Assembly (NCBI RefSeq): GCF_031877795.1
Contig: NC_133934.1
Coordinates: forward strand, 105,712,610-105,776,609
Source: Strix aluco
Taxonomy: Eukaryota; Chordata; Aves; Strigiformes; Strigidae
DNA length: 64,000 nt
Direction of reading: 5' to 3'
The notes beneath the pieces were generated by a model. That model was not told where the DNA came from. It saw nothing but the letters and a program-made list of their open reading frames with translations, and did no database searches. The position numbers and the translations under genes were made by a program. Below, piece after piece: positions 35,601 to 47,414 of the stretch. Each line of letters starts with the position of its first letter. Positions within the stretch are counted from its first letter, which is position 1.

Positions 35601-37210
35601 CTCACTTGCCCTCAAGCACATGGGTTTCCCTCACCTTCCTGAGAGGGATGGGCATGGCAACCTAGCTGAACATTTCTTCTTATTTTGATACTCTTCTGGG
35701 TGGGGAAATTGGGGCAGAAAGGTGGGCACGAGCCCAGCAAAACCTGTTCAAACTTTCTCCACGTAGCTCCAAACTCCCAGTGTTCAGGCACCTCACCCAT
35801 CTTATTTGTATACTTGTCCCATTGCCCTAGACTTGGCCTTTTGGGACTGGACAGAAAAAGAGTCCTTGGCAGGCTTTTCCAGGTCAGACAGAATAACATT
35901 CAGTTTTGGAGGAATAGGGAGCCACCATGAAGCTTCACAGCTCTTGCGTTGGTAAAATGCCCACTCCCACACTCCCAACCTCAGCTGCACAACCAAAAGA
36001 TAGCACCAAGTCTGTTTAAGGCAAGGCCCGGCCCACTCACTTCCCAGTAAAGGAAGCAGTAGATAGGACAAGCCTCATCTCCTCTGGCTCCTCAGAGGAT
36101 TCTAAAGAGAGGGAGATAAGATTTTAAGGAGTGCAAACCTCAGATATGCACTTACAGAATTCTGCAACAGAGTTGCAGGGGGCAGAAGACATAAACAGAT
36201 AGCTTTCCTACTCCTAAATTACATCCAGCTTGTCCCCAACAAAAAATATTTGAAGAGCCCATCCCTAACTCAGAACTCTGTTCCTGCCCCCAAAACCGCA
36301 TGGAAACAGAAATATTCCCTTACATGCACTCGGAAGGCCATGCTATGGCCCACCTCATAGGGGTCCTTCCAATCCCAGGAGATTTTGCAGGACCGGGGAT
36401 CCAGGTAGTTGCCTCGCACGTAGTCATAAATAGTTCGCTCCCCTCGGCGTTCCCGGTCCTCATGCTGAAGGAAGCTGACTATACGTGCGGCAAGCTCAAA
36501 GAGGAACTTAATCGTGAAGAAGAAGGCTACCACAGATATCGTGATCCCACCTGCAGCAAGGAGAGAGCAGAGTGTGGTTGCAGCAGCATGGCTGAGTCAG
36601 GTACCAAAATCCCCTCTGCATCAGCCCAAGATACCTTTCATTAATGATATTCTACTCAACCGCAAATTAGGTGTTTAAGGCAGAAGCTATTGTATGAACA
36701 TTTATGATTATGCTAAAAGGTTAGAGAATAACAAGTCCCTTAAAACTCTGCAAATGACTGCAAACAGAGGAAATAGGTAAAGGTGGTACAGAGTCTTGGG
36801 TATGCCTAGCAGATATCCCAACAGAAGCATGGAATACCCCTTCAGTTGTAAATTAGAACTACAGAGATTCCTTTAAGGGAAACAGTCATATAACCACACA
36901 ACCCCTGCACATCACATTAAGGCTGTCTTAAGAAGCATCACAGAGACAACCCTGCACTAGTTCTCAAAAGAAAAAGTAACAGGATGTCTTAGGAATGAGG
37001 TCAATGAAAGAACTTTAGTAACAAGAAGAAAGGTGGAGAGGCAAGACTGCCAGGTGGAGGGCAGAGTGTGGGGTGAACAGTAACTTCATGTTTGTTAGGT
37101 AGACTGATTAAGATGAAAGCAGAGGCCTTCAAGAAACCCTTCTAAAGCCTATGGAGAGATCAACAAATACAGTGGCAACCTTTCCTTCACTTACCAATAA
37201 TGTAAAACAT
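23538..37210 (-). CDS. AREL1: AREL1, anti-apoptotic HECT E3 ubiquitin ligase (18 coding exons, 822 aa)
   Basis: Cytosolic HECT-type E3 that, in mammals, ubiquitinates IAP antagonists such as SMAC, HtrA2 and ARTS. Coding exons run 37210-37195, 36550-36324, 34654-34417, 33425-33256, 33109-32929, 32182-31938, 30247-30170, 29683-29542, 29137-29016, 27285-27210, 26833-26724, 26212-26033, 25875-25750, 25550-25421, 25334-25276, 25085-24996, 24003-23828, 23640-23538. They sum to 2469 nt in one frame; the human protein is 823 aa. Residues 1-27 form a hydrophobic N-terminal segment (MFYIIGG..VVAFFF). A filamin-type Ig repeat lies about 52-158. An acidic linker (TEDEDEDSPSDS) lies near 328-340. The HECT domain runs from about 480 to 822, with the catalytic cysteine in HTCFNQL at Cys789. 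The start is the methionine matching the human N-terminus. The last two introns appear to use GC donors. All other junctions read GT-AG. Confidence 0.96.
23822..23831 (-). other. AREL1: GC splice donor of AREL1 intron 17 (GC-AG intron)
   Basis: Reading on the minus strand, the exon ends ACTTG and the intron starts GCAAGT (first intron base 23827); it ends with TTTACAG before 23640, so the intron is 187 bp. The next possible GT is four bases further on (GTATCG) and would shift the frame, so conservation of the following residues supports a GC donor. GC-AG introns are spliced by the normal U2 machinery and are usually under 1% of vertebrate introns. Confidence 0.88.
24990..24999 (-). other. AREL1: GC splice donor of AREL1 intron 16 (GC-AG intron)
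   Basis: The exon ends FREK with the bases GAGAAG, followed by GCAAGTGAAC (first intron base 24995), a full match to the strong GC-donor consensus AG|GCAAGT. The intron of 992 bp ends CTAACAG before 24003. An alternative GT donor 12 bases further (ACAG|GTTTCT) would keep frame and insert Ala-Ser-Glu-Gln between REK and VMTWFW. Human AREL1 lacks such an insert, which favours the GC donor. Confidence 0.75.
26878..27095 (+). repeat. MIR-like ancient SINE copy 1 (AREL1 intron 10)
   Basis: The plus strand contains GGGCCTCAGGTCCCTATGTA and then AAGTAGGGATTAGAATAGCA, matching the core of the tRNA-derived MIR family (type GCCTCAGTTTCC..TGTAAAATGGGGATAATA). The same region has a related copy at 28443. 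Both copies also share about 35 bp at the left (TTTCATGCATGCTGCTCAGT in this copy). Confidence 0.6.
27289..27304 (-). repeat. AREL1: Homopolymer forming the polypyrimidine tract of an AREL1 acceptor
   Basis: Sixteen consecutive A on the plus strand, read as sixteen T on the transcript strand, directly precede the acceptor CAG of the exon at 27285-27210. A mononucleotide run of this length is expected to vary in length between individuals. Confidence 0.85.
28443..28660 (+). repeat. MIR-like ancient SINE copy 2 (AREL1 intron 9)
   Basis: The block TGGGCCTCTGGTTGCAATGT followed by AAAGTGGGAACAGAATAGGA and ACCAGCAGA aligns with copy 1, as do the left part TTTCATGCACGCAGCTCAGT and the central GCTCTAGGTTCTGCTCCCAA. 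It resembles the MIR core. Two copies of the same orientation lie about 1.56 kb apart on either side of an AREL1 exon. Confidence 0.6.
33142..33213. repeat. AT-rich palindromic microsatellite in a 146-bp AREL1 intron
   Basis: About 72 bp made only of A and T, mostly TA and TATATAT units with self-complementary arms. It fills half of the short intron between the AREL1 exons ending at 33256 and starting at 33109. Such sequence can extrude hairpins and is prone to length change. Confidence 0.9.
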
Positions 37211-37248
37211 CAGGTCCCTTCGGTGAGACACACAGCCGAGGATCACAG
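37195..37248 (-). other. AREL1: AREL1 exon carrying the start codon
   Basis: The transcript-strand exon starts after ATAGATGCAG at 37248, has 38 nt of 5' UTR, and then ATGTTTTACATTATTG (Met-Phe-Tyr-Ile-Ile plus one base of Gly) before the donor GTAAGTG. Only 16 coding bases lie here. The next exon continues in phase with GGITISVVAFFF, matching the human N-terminus. Confidence 0.85.
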
Positions 37249-38551
37249 CTGCATCTATAACACAAAATAGGCCAAGTCCAGTCTAATGACTCTTCCTCAC
37301 ACACATTGGCCAAAATTTAATCTATGATTACTCAGACAAATACCTATCGATCATCTATCTTCCTCTCCAAGGACATCCCTAAAGCATTATTCCACGAGAC
37401 TGTGAAATACGCAAACAGCACAGCATGCTACAAGGAATAGTTCTCCATCACAGATTGCCATTCAGATTCAGGGACCTATAAGAAGGACAACATGTTATCC
37501 TCAAAAAACAGTGAGAGCAGGCTCTGGGTACTGCAAGAAGGAGCTAATTTTTGCAGGATCACCAACTTTGACAGCAGAGGCCAAAAGCCACTCATCCAAA
37601 AAATCTCACACCTACTTGCTTCTGCAAGTCACAAAGTTAACTTCTAGTCTGCCATGAAAGCACATCACAGAGCCACCATTAAAATGGACAGAAGCTGACC
37701 CTCAACCAGCAACCTTAGAAAAAGCTATGGAATAAAAGGGTTGCAAAGAAGACAATCCCCATTTGTTCAGAACAAACAAAATCCTTCTAGGGCAGAACTG
37801 AATCAATTTTTTGCATTGTAACTGTACTACGTAAATTATGAATCCAACTGGAAAACAGTCCATCTGTATTTTCCTACTCACTTCTGCAAAGTGAAGTCTC
37901 TCCATTGAAACTCTCGGTGATCAACACACAAGCTAAAACCTTGGTTTTATACACTATTAAGATTACAGCAATTTTTAGAGACACCAATCTAGAATCAAGC
38001 TCTCACCAAGGGGACTGCTAAACAAACATGTAGTAAAAAGACCACACCCAGAACAACAACATGTTTAGTTGCTAAGACATAGCTGACAGATGGAACAAAA
38101 GCAGCAGCAAGGAACATGTGTGACAATCAGACAAACAATTTGGCATACTCTAATGCATACAATATAGCTTGCCATGTCACCATTCAGTTAGTGAGAAGCT
38201 ACATTGTGCATTCAAGCTGTTTTTTCTTTTTTTTAAACAAACACAAAAGGGGAGTTATTCATCTGTCATCTCAACAGCGGCAGCAATGGACATCAGCACG
38301 CAGAAAGTTTAAATGAGGTACTCCCCACCAACAATAGCCATAACTTTCCAGACCAGCAAATCCCCTTTGCTGGCCCCCAGACATTCCATCCCTCCAATCA
38401 AATCGCAATCACATACCTTTATACAAGTGCCCACGTTCTAAAAGCCAAAAGGGGGTACCTATTCTTCAGCATCCTTTCTCTTTGTGCCCAACACTGGGTC
38501 AGCAAGAAGAGGCCATAGAGAAGCCATTCACAGAAAGAGAAACTTCTAGAC

Positions 38552-38669
38552 CTTGCATCACAGCGTGACTGCTGAAAGGTGAGGACCTGAGCACAGCAAT
38601 TTCCTCCTCTTTGTGGAAAAGGGTTGTCCTGCAATGCTGCTTCCTGTAGCCTGTCGTTCGTTAGCTTCC
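38552..38669 (-). other. AREL1: Candidate non-coding 5' UTR exon of AREL1
   Basis: A very strong acceptor (CTTTTTTTCTTTTTCCAG on the minus strand, ending at 38670) lies in the large interval between the CpG island and the start-codon exon. A weak donor (GCAAG|GTCTAG) would end the exon at 38552; another weak one lies at 38587. Mammalian AREL1 has spliced 5' UTR exons, so this would fit, but the donor is poor and the call is tentative. Confidence 0.25.
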
Positions 38670-41600
38670 CTGGAAAAAGAAAAAAAGGAGAGCAAAAAGT
38701 TCGATCTCTCCACTGTTGTGGACAAATCTAGCAAGTAGAAACACGTGAGAGGTGTAAGATGCAAGAGTATCACTATACATCAAATCCATAGGATAGGTGC
38801 TATAAAGGTATTGCTGTTGACAAGGTGCTAGGCTTCACCATATCCTCAACCTCCACCTGTCACAATCTCATTTCATTATGCGACCCCTTGAAACTAGCAG
38901 GTTCAAGACGGAACAAAACACATCCTGCCTCCATAGGTTTCATCCAGCTCATGGGTTTCATGGAGCAGCTAAGAACCTGGGTGCTATTCATGAGGAGAGC
39001 TAAGGATCAGGTACCACTACAAGCCTTCACAACCCACAAAACGTCATGTACTATTCTCAAACTGATTTTGCCCAGATCTAGAGGGCTATTTATAATCAAG
39101 TCTAAAACAAACCAAAACAAAAAAAATATTTGAAAGTTCTTGGACCCCAAAGTAAACTAGATAATTTTTTTTTGCTGCTGTTGTTTTAGGTGTTCAGGAA
39201 AACAGTATCCTCATAAGGCATTTCAGTTTCAGCAGCACTATCCACCAAATTAGAGTTTAGTGTCAGGATTGAGATAAAAAAATAAACATCTAAGAGCAAG
39301 GATTGATGCAGCCCACAAAACCAAGGACGTACGCCAGAAAAAAAGCCACAGAGCCTACACAGTCGCTATCCACTCATTCAGAACACAGATTATATAAAGG
39401 AGTGAGAATGAAATGAACAGACCCAGGCTCACCACAGCAGCTGTCTGTAAAGACAGTCACCTCTTCTGCTGATCTAAGTGATGTACTCCTCCTGCCTGCC
39501 ATACCACCACCTCAGCTGCCACTTCCTCCTTACTCCCCCCTCATCTACCTTCCTCTTCAGATGTCTCTTCTTTTCTTCCATCCCAATAATCACACAGATC
39601 TGGCTGCCTTTGCACACTTCCACTAAGCTTTCTAACACATATGAAAACCAACAGGTAACTGCAGAGCTCTTTGACTGCGCTGCAGAAGCAGACAGACTCT
39701 CACTGTCTTTTCCTCCTCCACATCTCAAGGAAAATCCCACCCACTCAGCTATTTTCTTCTTTCCTCTGCTTGAGTGAACAGTGTTGCAGTCCCCAGGGCA
39801 TAAGTTCTCATTTTCCTCCTAGATGAAGCTTCAGGTTTCTAAACTCATATCTCTGTGTATTAAGAATTACAGACCTAGCAATTTCCTTGATGTTTTAGTT
39901 CTTTCACAGTACATACCCAAGATGTGCTACAAATGCCTGGTTGAAACTCTGCACCAGCTCGGCCTGGCTGCGGAAGGTATGTGGTGGCTCCTCACACAGC
40001 TGAAGAATTTCACAGAAACTTATCAATGTTTGGGAATCTATGAGATCTCCCTCCAGCATCTTACAGAACCAGTCTCTTCATGTCACCAAAAAAACATCAA
40101 CACAAAACTTGCCCTGTGGGTTCACCTACCCAAGCTATTTCTGCCTCAGTCCATAACTCCTCTCCTTCTGTAAAGCATACCACAAGCCACAGAGCCTCTC
40201 TCTTGACAGTACAAAACAGAAAGAGTCATCATTTCAACTATAAGGGTTTTTAAGTCAATTGAAGCCTGAGTCTCTTGATCTGGGTTGCAGAATTTCAGAG
40301 CTTGGTGGACACAGGGAATTGGTTATCTTCCTCAATCAGCACAGCAACTTCTCATTTTATTACCTCTACATGAAATGGTAAACAAGACACCAAGTCAGGG
40401 GGCCACAAGAGATGAAGTGGCTGTCATAGAATCAACTTCCCTCTAGTATACACGCTGCCAGAAGCTTTAAGGATGCTCTTAGAGCCGGGATACATTGGGG
40501 TAAAGAACCTAGTTGCGAGTAGCTGGTATCCAAGATATGTTGCCACTCATCAGAATGCAGATCTAAATTAAAATAGTAACTGTGCTAAGAACTGCCAGCT
40601 AACAATCTGGGAAACAAATTCTGAAAATCAGCAATATAATGTGCCATTGTAGATAGGCTGGAAAAAATGCTGAATTGTCCGACAGGTCTTAGTGATCTTG
40701 ATCCAAGGACAGAGCAAGCAATGGTCTCCTGCCATCTGCAGGGAAAATGGGGATTTGGAAAGCTTCACCTTGGTTTGACTCAAGGAGAATTACTGGCATA
40801 ATTGGGATAGACAGCATGGAATCATAAAATAAACTATATTATTGCCATTGCTTCTCTCAAGCCAGCAAGGAAAGGAAGGCCAGTAATGGGAATACATTAT
40901 GTTTATATTACTGCTGCTGTGAAGCCAGAGGAATACAGTGCAAAGCTCCAGAAGGAAGCACAAGTGTAGCTGCACATACAAAACAATCAATAACACAGTA
41001 ATGGCACATTCATGTAGCTACAGGTACAAAGCAAGCTGGGGGAATGCTATACAGAACTGATTTACTGAGGTCCTAGGAAATCTGTTGTGCCTCTTGTTTT
41101 TTTTGATGCACTGATAAATTTAACTTTCTTTCTTCTCTCCCCTGACAAGTTCCAAAATTTAGAAGAAAGATGGGTTTAAAACCTTTCTGCAGATTGGTAG
41201 TACCTCATCCAGCCAAGATGAGAGAACCCTTCTTTTCTGTGCAGAACATCCTCTCCATCCATGTGCACAAACGTCCACCATCAATGGCACGTGCATCTCA
41301 TGCCACACACAAGATGATAATTCTCTTTTGAGTGAAAAGGCACAGTATTTTCTCACACCAAGTAAAGCATGCACAAACTAACAAACAGGAATGCCCATGG
41401 GAACCTAACTTTAAAATACACAGAAGACCGAAGAGTCAGCGCAAAAGGCACTGAGCAGGCTCTCAGCTGTCAAGGACAAAAGCCACATCAATGGCCAGTG
41501 TCCATACAAAGCAGTCATTCTCTCATCAGGGCTGGAATGTCATATGCATTTACACACAAGCCAAATAAAATAGTGGCAACAGGAAAAAAAAAAATATGGG

Positions 41601-42479
41601 AGACTTTTGCCAACTGCCTAAGTCTACAGGCTTTTCATCGCAACTGAACCACCAGCAGGGCTGTCAGCTCCTCCCGTCCTCCTCAAACACAGCAAACCAG
41701 CCAGATAGCAACTTTCGGGCCAGTCTCATCTTCACACCAGATCTGCTTCCCAAGCCAGAACAACATTCAGACACACTTGCCACCCTACACGCCTGTGGGG
41801 ACAGTAAATCACCCCCTTTTCCTCAATAATTTCCTTCACTCAAACCACTTGGGTCACTTAAGCAGCGTGAGTGAAGCTCTGCCAATTGTGTTTCCTCAGC
41901 CAACAATTAAGTCTGATACAATCACCCAGGTGAAAAGGTCAGTCATGGTTCTCCTAACAAACTCAGTTCTCCTTTCGGTCTAATTTTCTTCCTCATTGTC
42001 AGAGCCTCAGTCACAGCTGTACTGAGGCCAGCACTTCAGGAAAAGCCTCCTGCATAGTACCTCATTGGCCACATAGCTGTTTTTTCTGACCAGCACACCA
42101 GATAAAACCAGTTGTATTTGGAAGAGCTACAAGTTCTCACTAATCCCATTAGAAAGATAACAGGAAGGTCTCTCTCTCACCCTTCCCTGCACAGGGCACT
42201 GGAAACCAAGTGCCCAGGACTAGCGTGAAAACTTGGACAATGTTTCCTTACACGTGCAGAAAAGATATTTTGGATCAGACTATACCATTATGGCTGCAGA
42301 AAGCACAACTGAAATTACGCTCCCTTGCTAGGATTTCAGGTCACACTGTTGGCAAGATCTACAGATAATGACATCCCACTGCTTTTCACAAAGAAGTTCA
42401 CGAGCTAGAGCACAGCAAAGCTAACATCACACTTCAAAACATGTCAGCCCAGCAAGCATAAGAAAGTGGGCTGAAGACC

Positions 42480-43660
42480 TCAGCGACCTCGTAGCTCCAC
42501 AAAGCAGAAAAGAAGGGGGAAGGAGGGCGACCGGTGTGTGGGTTCCCCCTCCAGCCCCCACCAGCTGTGGCTCGGCGGGGCCACCAAGCCCCGCGGCCTT
42601 TCCACAGGTGCCAGCCCCGCAACCCCCGCGACGTGCCACCCATACAGCGACAGCACCGTGCAAAGGGCACGGCGCAACCAACAGCGAAAGCTAGAGGCCG
42701 CCGCGCCTCCCGCCGCGGGCAGGCAGGGCCGGCCCTTCCCGCTCACCGGGAGCACCGGCCCCGCCCGCTCCCGCCACGGCCCTTCCGGGGCAGCCCCCAC
42801 CGCTGACAGAACGGGGATTCCCACCGCGGTAGCCCTGGGCGTGCCGGGGCAGCGGCGGGGCGGCTGCCAGCACGGGCGCCCCGAGCCGGTGGCGGGGCTG
42901 CCCGCGCCCCTCCCGCTGCCACCCGCGGCCGGGCCGAACCACCACCTGGGAGGGGGGACGCCCAAGCACCGCGGGGCGGCCGGGCTGCGGCTCCCTCACC
43001 CCGGGAGCCCGCCCTCCCCCTCTCCCAAGGAGCCGTTACCGAGGGCTGCAACAGCCGCAATGTCCGGCCCGCTCCCGCGCGCGAGCAGCGCGGACTCCCG
43101 CTGCCCCGTGCCGGCGGCCGGAAGTGACGGCACTCCTGGGCCGTCCCGGAGAGGCGGGGCGCGGTGACGCGCCGTGGCGGCACCGGAAGGAGCAGTAGCA
43201 GCAGCAGCAGCATGGTGAGCCGGGCGCGGGCGGGGGGGACCGGGCTGGGCTGGGGTCTCTCCCCAGCTCATCGCGGCTGCGTGTCGGTCTCCTTGCAGGG
43301 GAAACAGAAGAAGGTGCGGAAGTACGCGGTCATGAAGCGCATGATCAGCCTCCGGGACCAACGCATGTGAGTGTGGCTGCGGCTGGGCCCGGCCCCAGGA
43401 GGGGCCCCGGCGCTGGTCGTCCCCGTGTCACGGTTGGGAGGGGCGGGAGGGGATCCCGGCCCAGGCCGCTCCGCCGCTGCCGTCTCCCACACAGGAGTGC
43501 CTGTGTTTCTTTGCAGTAATGAGAAGGACCGGGCGAAAGCTCCCGTGAAGAAGAAAGAGGACCCGAGTGCCATCAAGGAGCGAGAGGTGTAAGTGCTGCC
43601 GACGCTTTGGGGAGGGAGGGAGAGAGAACCGGCCGGCTCGGCTGCAGGCTGCAACCAAGG
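42480..43660. promoter_or_regulatory. CpG island with divergent AREL1/FCF1 promoter
   Basis: The sequence is very GC- and CpG-rich, in sharp contrast to its flanks. Between the putative AREL1 first exon and the FCF1 start codon lie an ETS/GABP-type site CCGGAAGTG at 43118-43126, a GC box GGCGGGGCG near 43153-43161, a TGACGCG element near 43165 and a second ETS-like ACCGGAAGG at 43182-43190. There is no TATA box. This is the usual make-up of a bidirectional housekeeping promoter and would start both genes within about 100 bp of each other. Confidence 0.85.
43040..43115 (-). other. AREL1: Probable AREL1 first (non-coding) exon
   Basis: On the minus strand a donor-like GCCCTCG|GTAACG places the exon's 3' border at 43040, within the CpG island and directly head to head with FCF1. 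The 5' border near 43110 is a guess from the position of the ETS site. No splice partner can be proven without transcripts. Confidence 0.45.
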
Positions 43661-46600
43661 GCGTTTCTGAGCAAAACCGTCAGAGTAGGAAATGGTGCCC
43701 CAAACCAAGGGATTGGGCTTGGGAGGTGGCTGGAGGTCTGACAGGTCGCCACCCCACGCTGCTTTGTGTTGTTTCTGCTCATTACTCTTCTTTCTGTGCA
43801 AGTTGTAGGATTGGATATATTGTTAATTGCAATTAACTTATTTGAATTATTTGTCTTCCCGGCAGCCCCCAGCATCCCTCTTGCTTATTCTTCCAGTATA
43901 ACACACAGTTGGGACCCCCTTATCATATCCTGGTTGACACTAACTTCATCAACTTCTCCATCAAGGCCAAGCTGGACCTAGTGCAGTCAATGATGGACTG
44001 TCTCTATGCCAAGTGTGAGTGTCTGCATTACTCGCAGCTTCTTCTGGACCACATAGTGCCACAGTGCACTCATGGTGTGCTTTATCAGCCTCACACCACT
44101 AGCTGAAGATAACAGAAATCTTGAAAAAAGAATATGTGCTATAATCATCGAGCTTATTGTTCATGGCTATGGTAACTGTAGAAGTGTCTCTGGTTTCAGT
44201 CAGACAACGGTCTTTAATTCTAATCTCAACAAAGGTCAAGCATTAGTAACTTAAAAACCTAAAATTACCATGGCATGGTCAAACTCAGTGGGTCTACGTT
44301 TCATTACTTTGAAACTGTATCAGTTCTCAGAAGTTTAAAACTGTAATATGTTATAGAGTTCCATGACAGTTCCTGGGCATGTGGGCAATATGTAGGGGTC
44401 TGTGAAGAAATACTAAGAAATACTGCTTGGTTTTAATACGGGCTTTTTTTGCATGTAGGTATTCCATGTATCACAGATTGTGTGATGGGTGAAATTGAGA
44501 AGTTAGGACAGAAGTACCGTGTGGCATTAAGGTAGGTGCAGGGTGTTCTCTGTTTCTAGAACTTAATGTTTTAATGTAAATAAAAGCACTTTCCCTGAAG
44601 GTGGTCTTGCTCTAGAGGATGGTTATGTTGTTGCATAAGACTTGGTTTTATTTCTCTGGCTGTATGAGAGCAGTATGATGGCCCAAGTTTTAGATTATTT
44701 TAAAAAAAATAATAAATGCTAAGTATGAATGCACAATATTTATGTGTAAATCTTTTTTCCCCCCTAAGGCTTTCAGAATAACACTTCCTCCTGTTTCTCA
44801 AAATATATATAGAATTTTTTTTTAATTATAGAAATTGCTAAAAATAAATAAAGGAGTGACTCAAGCCTTATGGAACCTTTCACTCATGCCTCATGTTATT
44901 CCTGTAGGAGTAGGTAGCATGTACTGATAATCTAGAGCCAGGTTATTATTGTGTGATCGTTCAAAACTAGACCAATGTAGTTCCTGCTCTCCAGGTGTAC
45001 CAGTCAAATGTACTATTCTTTACTTTTTATTTTGGCCTGTTGTGTTGTAAAGTATCCGAGTGCATCTGCTGAACAGCTTTGATGTTCCCTTCAGAGAGGG
45101 GGTGAAGTATTCCTATATGCATAGAACGAATGATCAGATACCAAAAGAATTTGTAGCTCTTCCCACAGATAAATTGTTTCAAATGACTTTGTAGGCAAGA
45201 GCCTAACATTGCAGAGATCTTGAATCCAGCTAACAAGTACTAAGAAATACTTAACCTATAATAATTAGCCAGCCACACTGCATTCTTTTTTTGTTCCTCA
45301 TTTCAGTTGACTGTTGTGTACCATTCCCTCCATCCCTTCAGCCGTTGTTTTGAGAATAACATGCTGTATATCACAGAAAGGGGCGTTACTGTTCCTCCAT
45401 ACTGCGTTACTGTACACTCTGGTCTGATTGCTGTCATGCTGCCTTACATGTCCCCACAGAATTGCCAAGGACCCTCGGTTTGAGCGCTTGCCATGTGGGC
45501 ACAAAGGAACCTATGCAGATGACTGCTTGGTACAGAGGGTCACTCAGGTATTTCTATTTCTGAAATTTTCTATACTGTGCTAACATACTAAAATTCCTGA
45601 ACCCTCCTAGTTACTGATGATTTAAGTTTCCCACAAAGTAACTGTAAAATCTCCCTAAGGGGCAGTTTCAGTCCCTAGCACAACTTTATTTGAAGCAAGG
45701 TGTAGTCTTCCCTGTTGTATGGGACAGCATCAAGAAGCACTTGGATGGGAAAGCTGTCAGCTAGGAAGGCTGGACAGACTTCAGATGTTTTTATGAGTCG
45801 GTTTTGATGTTACTAGTGGAATTCTGTACAGGTCCTAGTAATGCCTTGCTAAGGACTCGTAGCTCTCCTGTTTTAAATGAGCTCACTGAATAGAAGTTTT
45901 TGCTCAGCTTTGTCTCCTTTCTGCAAGTTCACTGGTGTTGAATCTGACTCGCCTCTTTTTTTGCAGCATAAATGTTATATTGTGGCTACAGTGGATAAAG
46001 AGCTCAAGCGGAGAATACGAAAAATCCCAGGAGTGCCTATAATGTATATTTCCAGGCACAGGTAAGGGACCTCTGACAGGGAGGAGCACTGCCTGGTACA
46101 ATCCTTGCCTGACAGGGAGGGACTCTCACCATGTACTTCTCTTGCATTGTCTGTAGTGCGGGTTGCAGTAAAGGGCCTAGTGTTTGCACAAAAGTAGAAG
46201 TGATTGCACAGAAGTAGAAGTACAGCTGCTGCTGGGAAGAGACTGGTCACAGACCCACTTTTATTGCAGTCTACATGTTTCCTTGCTTTTGCCTAGAAAA
46301 CCAGTTTCCCTGAGGCCAGTGTTTCCATAGATCAGTTTTGCTTACCAGCAGCAGGACTACCAAGCAAATGCATTCTAGAGGTTCTTGAGGAAAAGAACCA
46401 TTCTTGGTCCATAGTCTGGTAGTTTTGTGTACCCTCGGCTAAGTGATTGAATTTGGTTTTCAGCTAAGAGGCAAACCAACTTGGAAAGGTACTAGTGCAG
46501 CAGTTTCAATGCAACAGATTTTTCCAGTACCTGCAAGTACCGGCTCACTTTTTCATTTTTTTTTTTTTTAAATATGCAATAGGACCATTGATCTACTGTA

Positions 46601-47414
46601 AAAACATTTGCTTAAATTCATTTCCTGTTCCTTCCAAAGCACTTGTAAAGCCTAGACTAAGAAGATTTTACTCACCTTTGTTTGTCATCTTCAATGTTAT
46701 TTCTTCTACATAATGTACAGCCCAGAAGATTTATCTTGCATTGAACCCATGCCAAATTGTTTCACAGTATGGTGGGTATGTTTGGTAGCATGATAAGGAG
46801 AGAAGTCAGGATGTGGAGAGAAAAGGGCTAGTCTTCAGATGGGATGGGAGAGGCAGTTGTGCTGGCAATGGAGACAGTGAGTCTAGTAATATGCAGACAG
46901 AGCAGTATGTCAGAAATGAGGAGGTCAATTGCTGTAAATATATAAAGTCTTAACTGATCTGTAATTAGAAGGTGGCTCAGAAGATTTTTTTCTCTCAAAA
47001 CGTGTTTGCCCCTTTGTTCACTGTGGCCATGAATCATCAGTTGAATGGCCGAAGTTTTGTTCTTCATGTTGGCCTGCTCTTAAATCCTAAGTCAAATCTT
47101 ACAAAACCACCATCTTTTTCCTTCTCTGGAGATGCTGAGTTTTTGAGATGCCTGATTTCTGAGTTTGAGGTGAAGGATAACAGTAACCTTATGAAAGCTT
47201 TTCACTTTTGGAAGTAATATTTTTCTTCCTGGGGATCTGAGCTGCAGATAGAAATGCAACAAAGCTTCTTGCTGTTCAGTCTGCCTGTAAGCCTGTTGCT
47301 GCACAGGGAGGGGAGCAATGTGGAGTAGGTTGTCCTCATAGGTTTTCCCTCTTTTTTTCTCTCAGATACAATATTGAGAGGATGCCAGATGATTATGGAG
47401 CTCCTCGATTCTAA
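43212..47414 (+). CDS. FCF1: FCF1/UTP24, rRNA-processing PIN-domain nuclease (8 coding exons, 198 aa)
   Basis: Nucleolar component of the small-subunit processome; its PIN nuclease makes early pre-rRNA cuts during 18S maturation. Coding exons: 43212-43214 (ATG only), 43299-43366, 43517-43588, 43866-44014, 44459-44531, 45460-45547, 45967-46061, 47366-47414, total 597 nt in one frame, the same length as human. The basic N-terminus ([20 protein letters not shown]) is followed by the PIN domain from about residue 65. Its acidic residues are present: Asp72 in ILVDTNF, Glu109 in VMGEIE, Asp142-Asp143 in ADDC and Asp161 in ATVD. The protein ends in [15 protein letters not shown]. Gly135 (PCGHKGTY) replaces the Thr of human. 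All introns are GT-AG. Confidence 0.97.
46181..46220 (+). repeat. 20-bp tandem duplication in FCF1 intron 7
   Basis: Two adjacent 20-bp copies (TGTTTGCACAAAAGTAGAAG and TGATTGCACAGAAGTAGAAG) differ at two positions. It lies in the last FCF1 intron, away from the splice sites, and has no evident function. Confidence 0.85.

Noticed and set aside
42480-43213. Long frames of 121-209 codons on both strands in the AREL1/FCF1 CpG island
   Set aside because: GC-rich promoter sequence lacking stop codons; Pro/Ala/Arg/Gly composition with no recognisable domain, overlapping each other on both strands.
43215-47365. Intronic snoRNA in FCF1 introns
   Set aside because: A single TGATGA-like C box near 45617 has no properly spaced D box or terminal stem, so it was not called.
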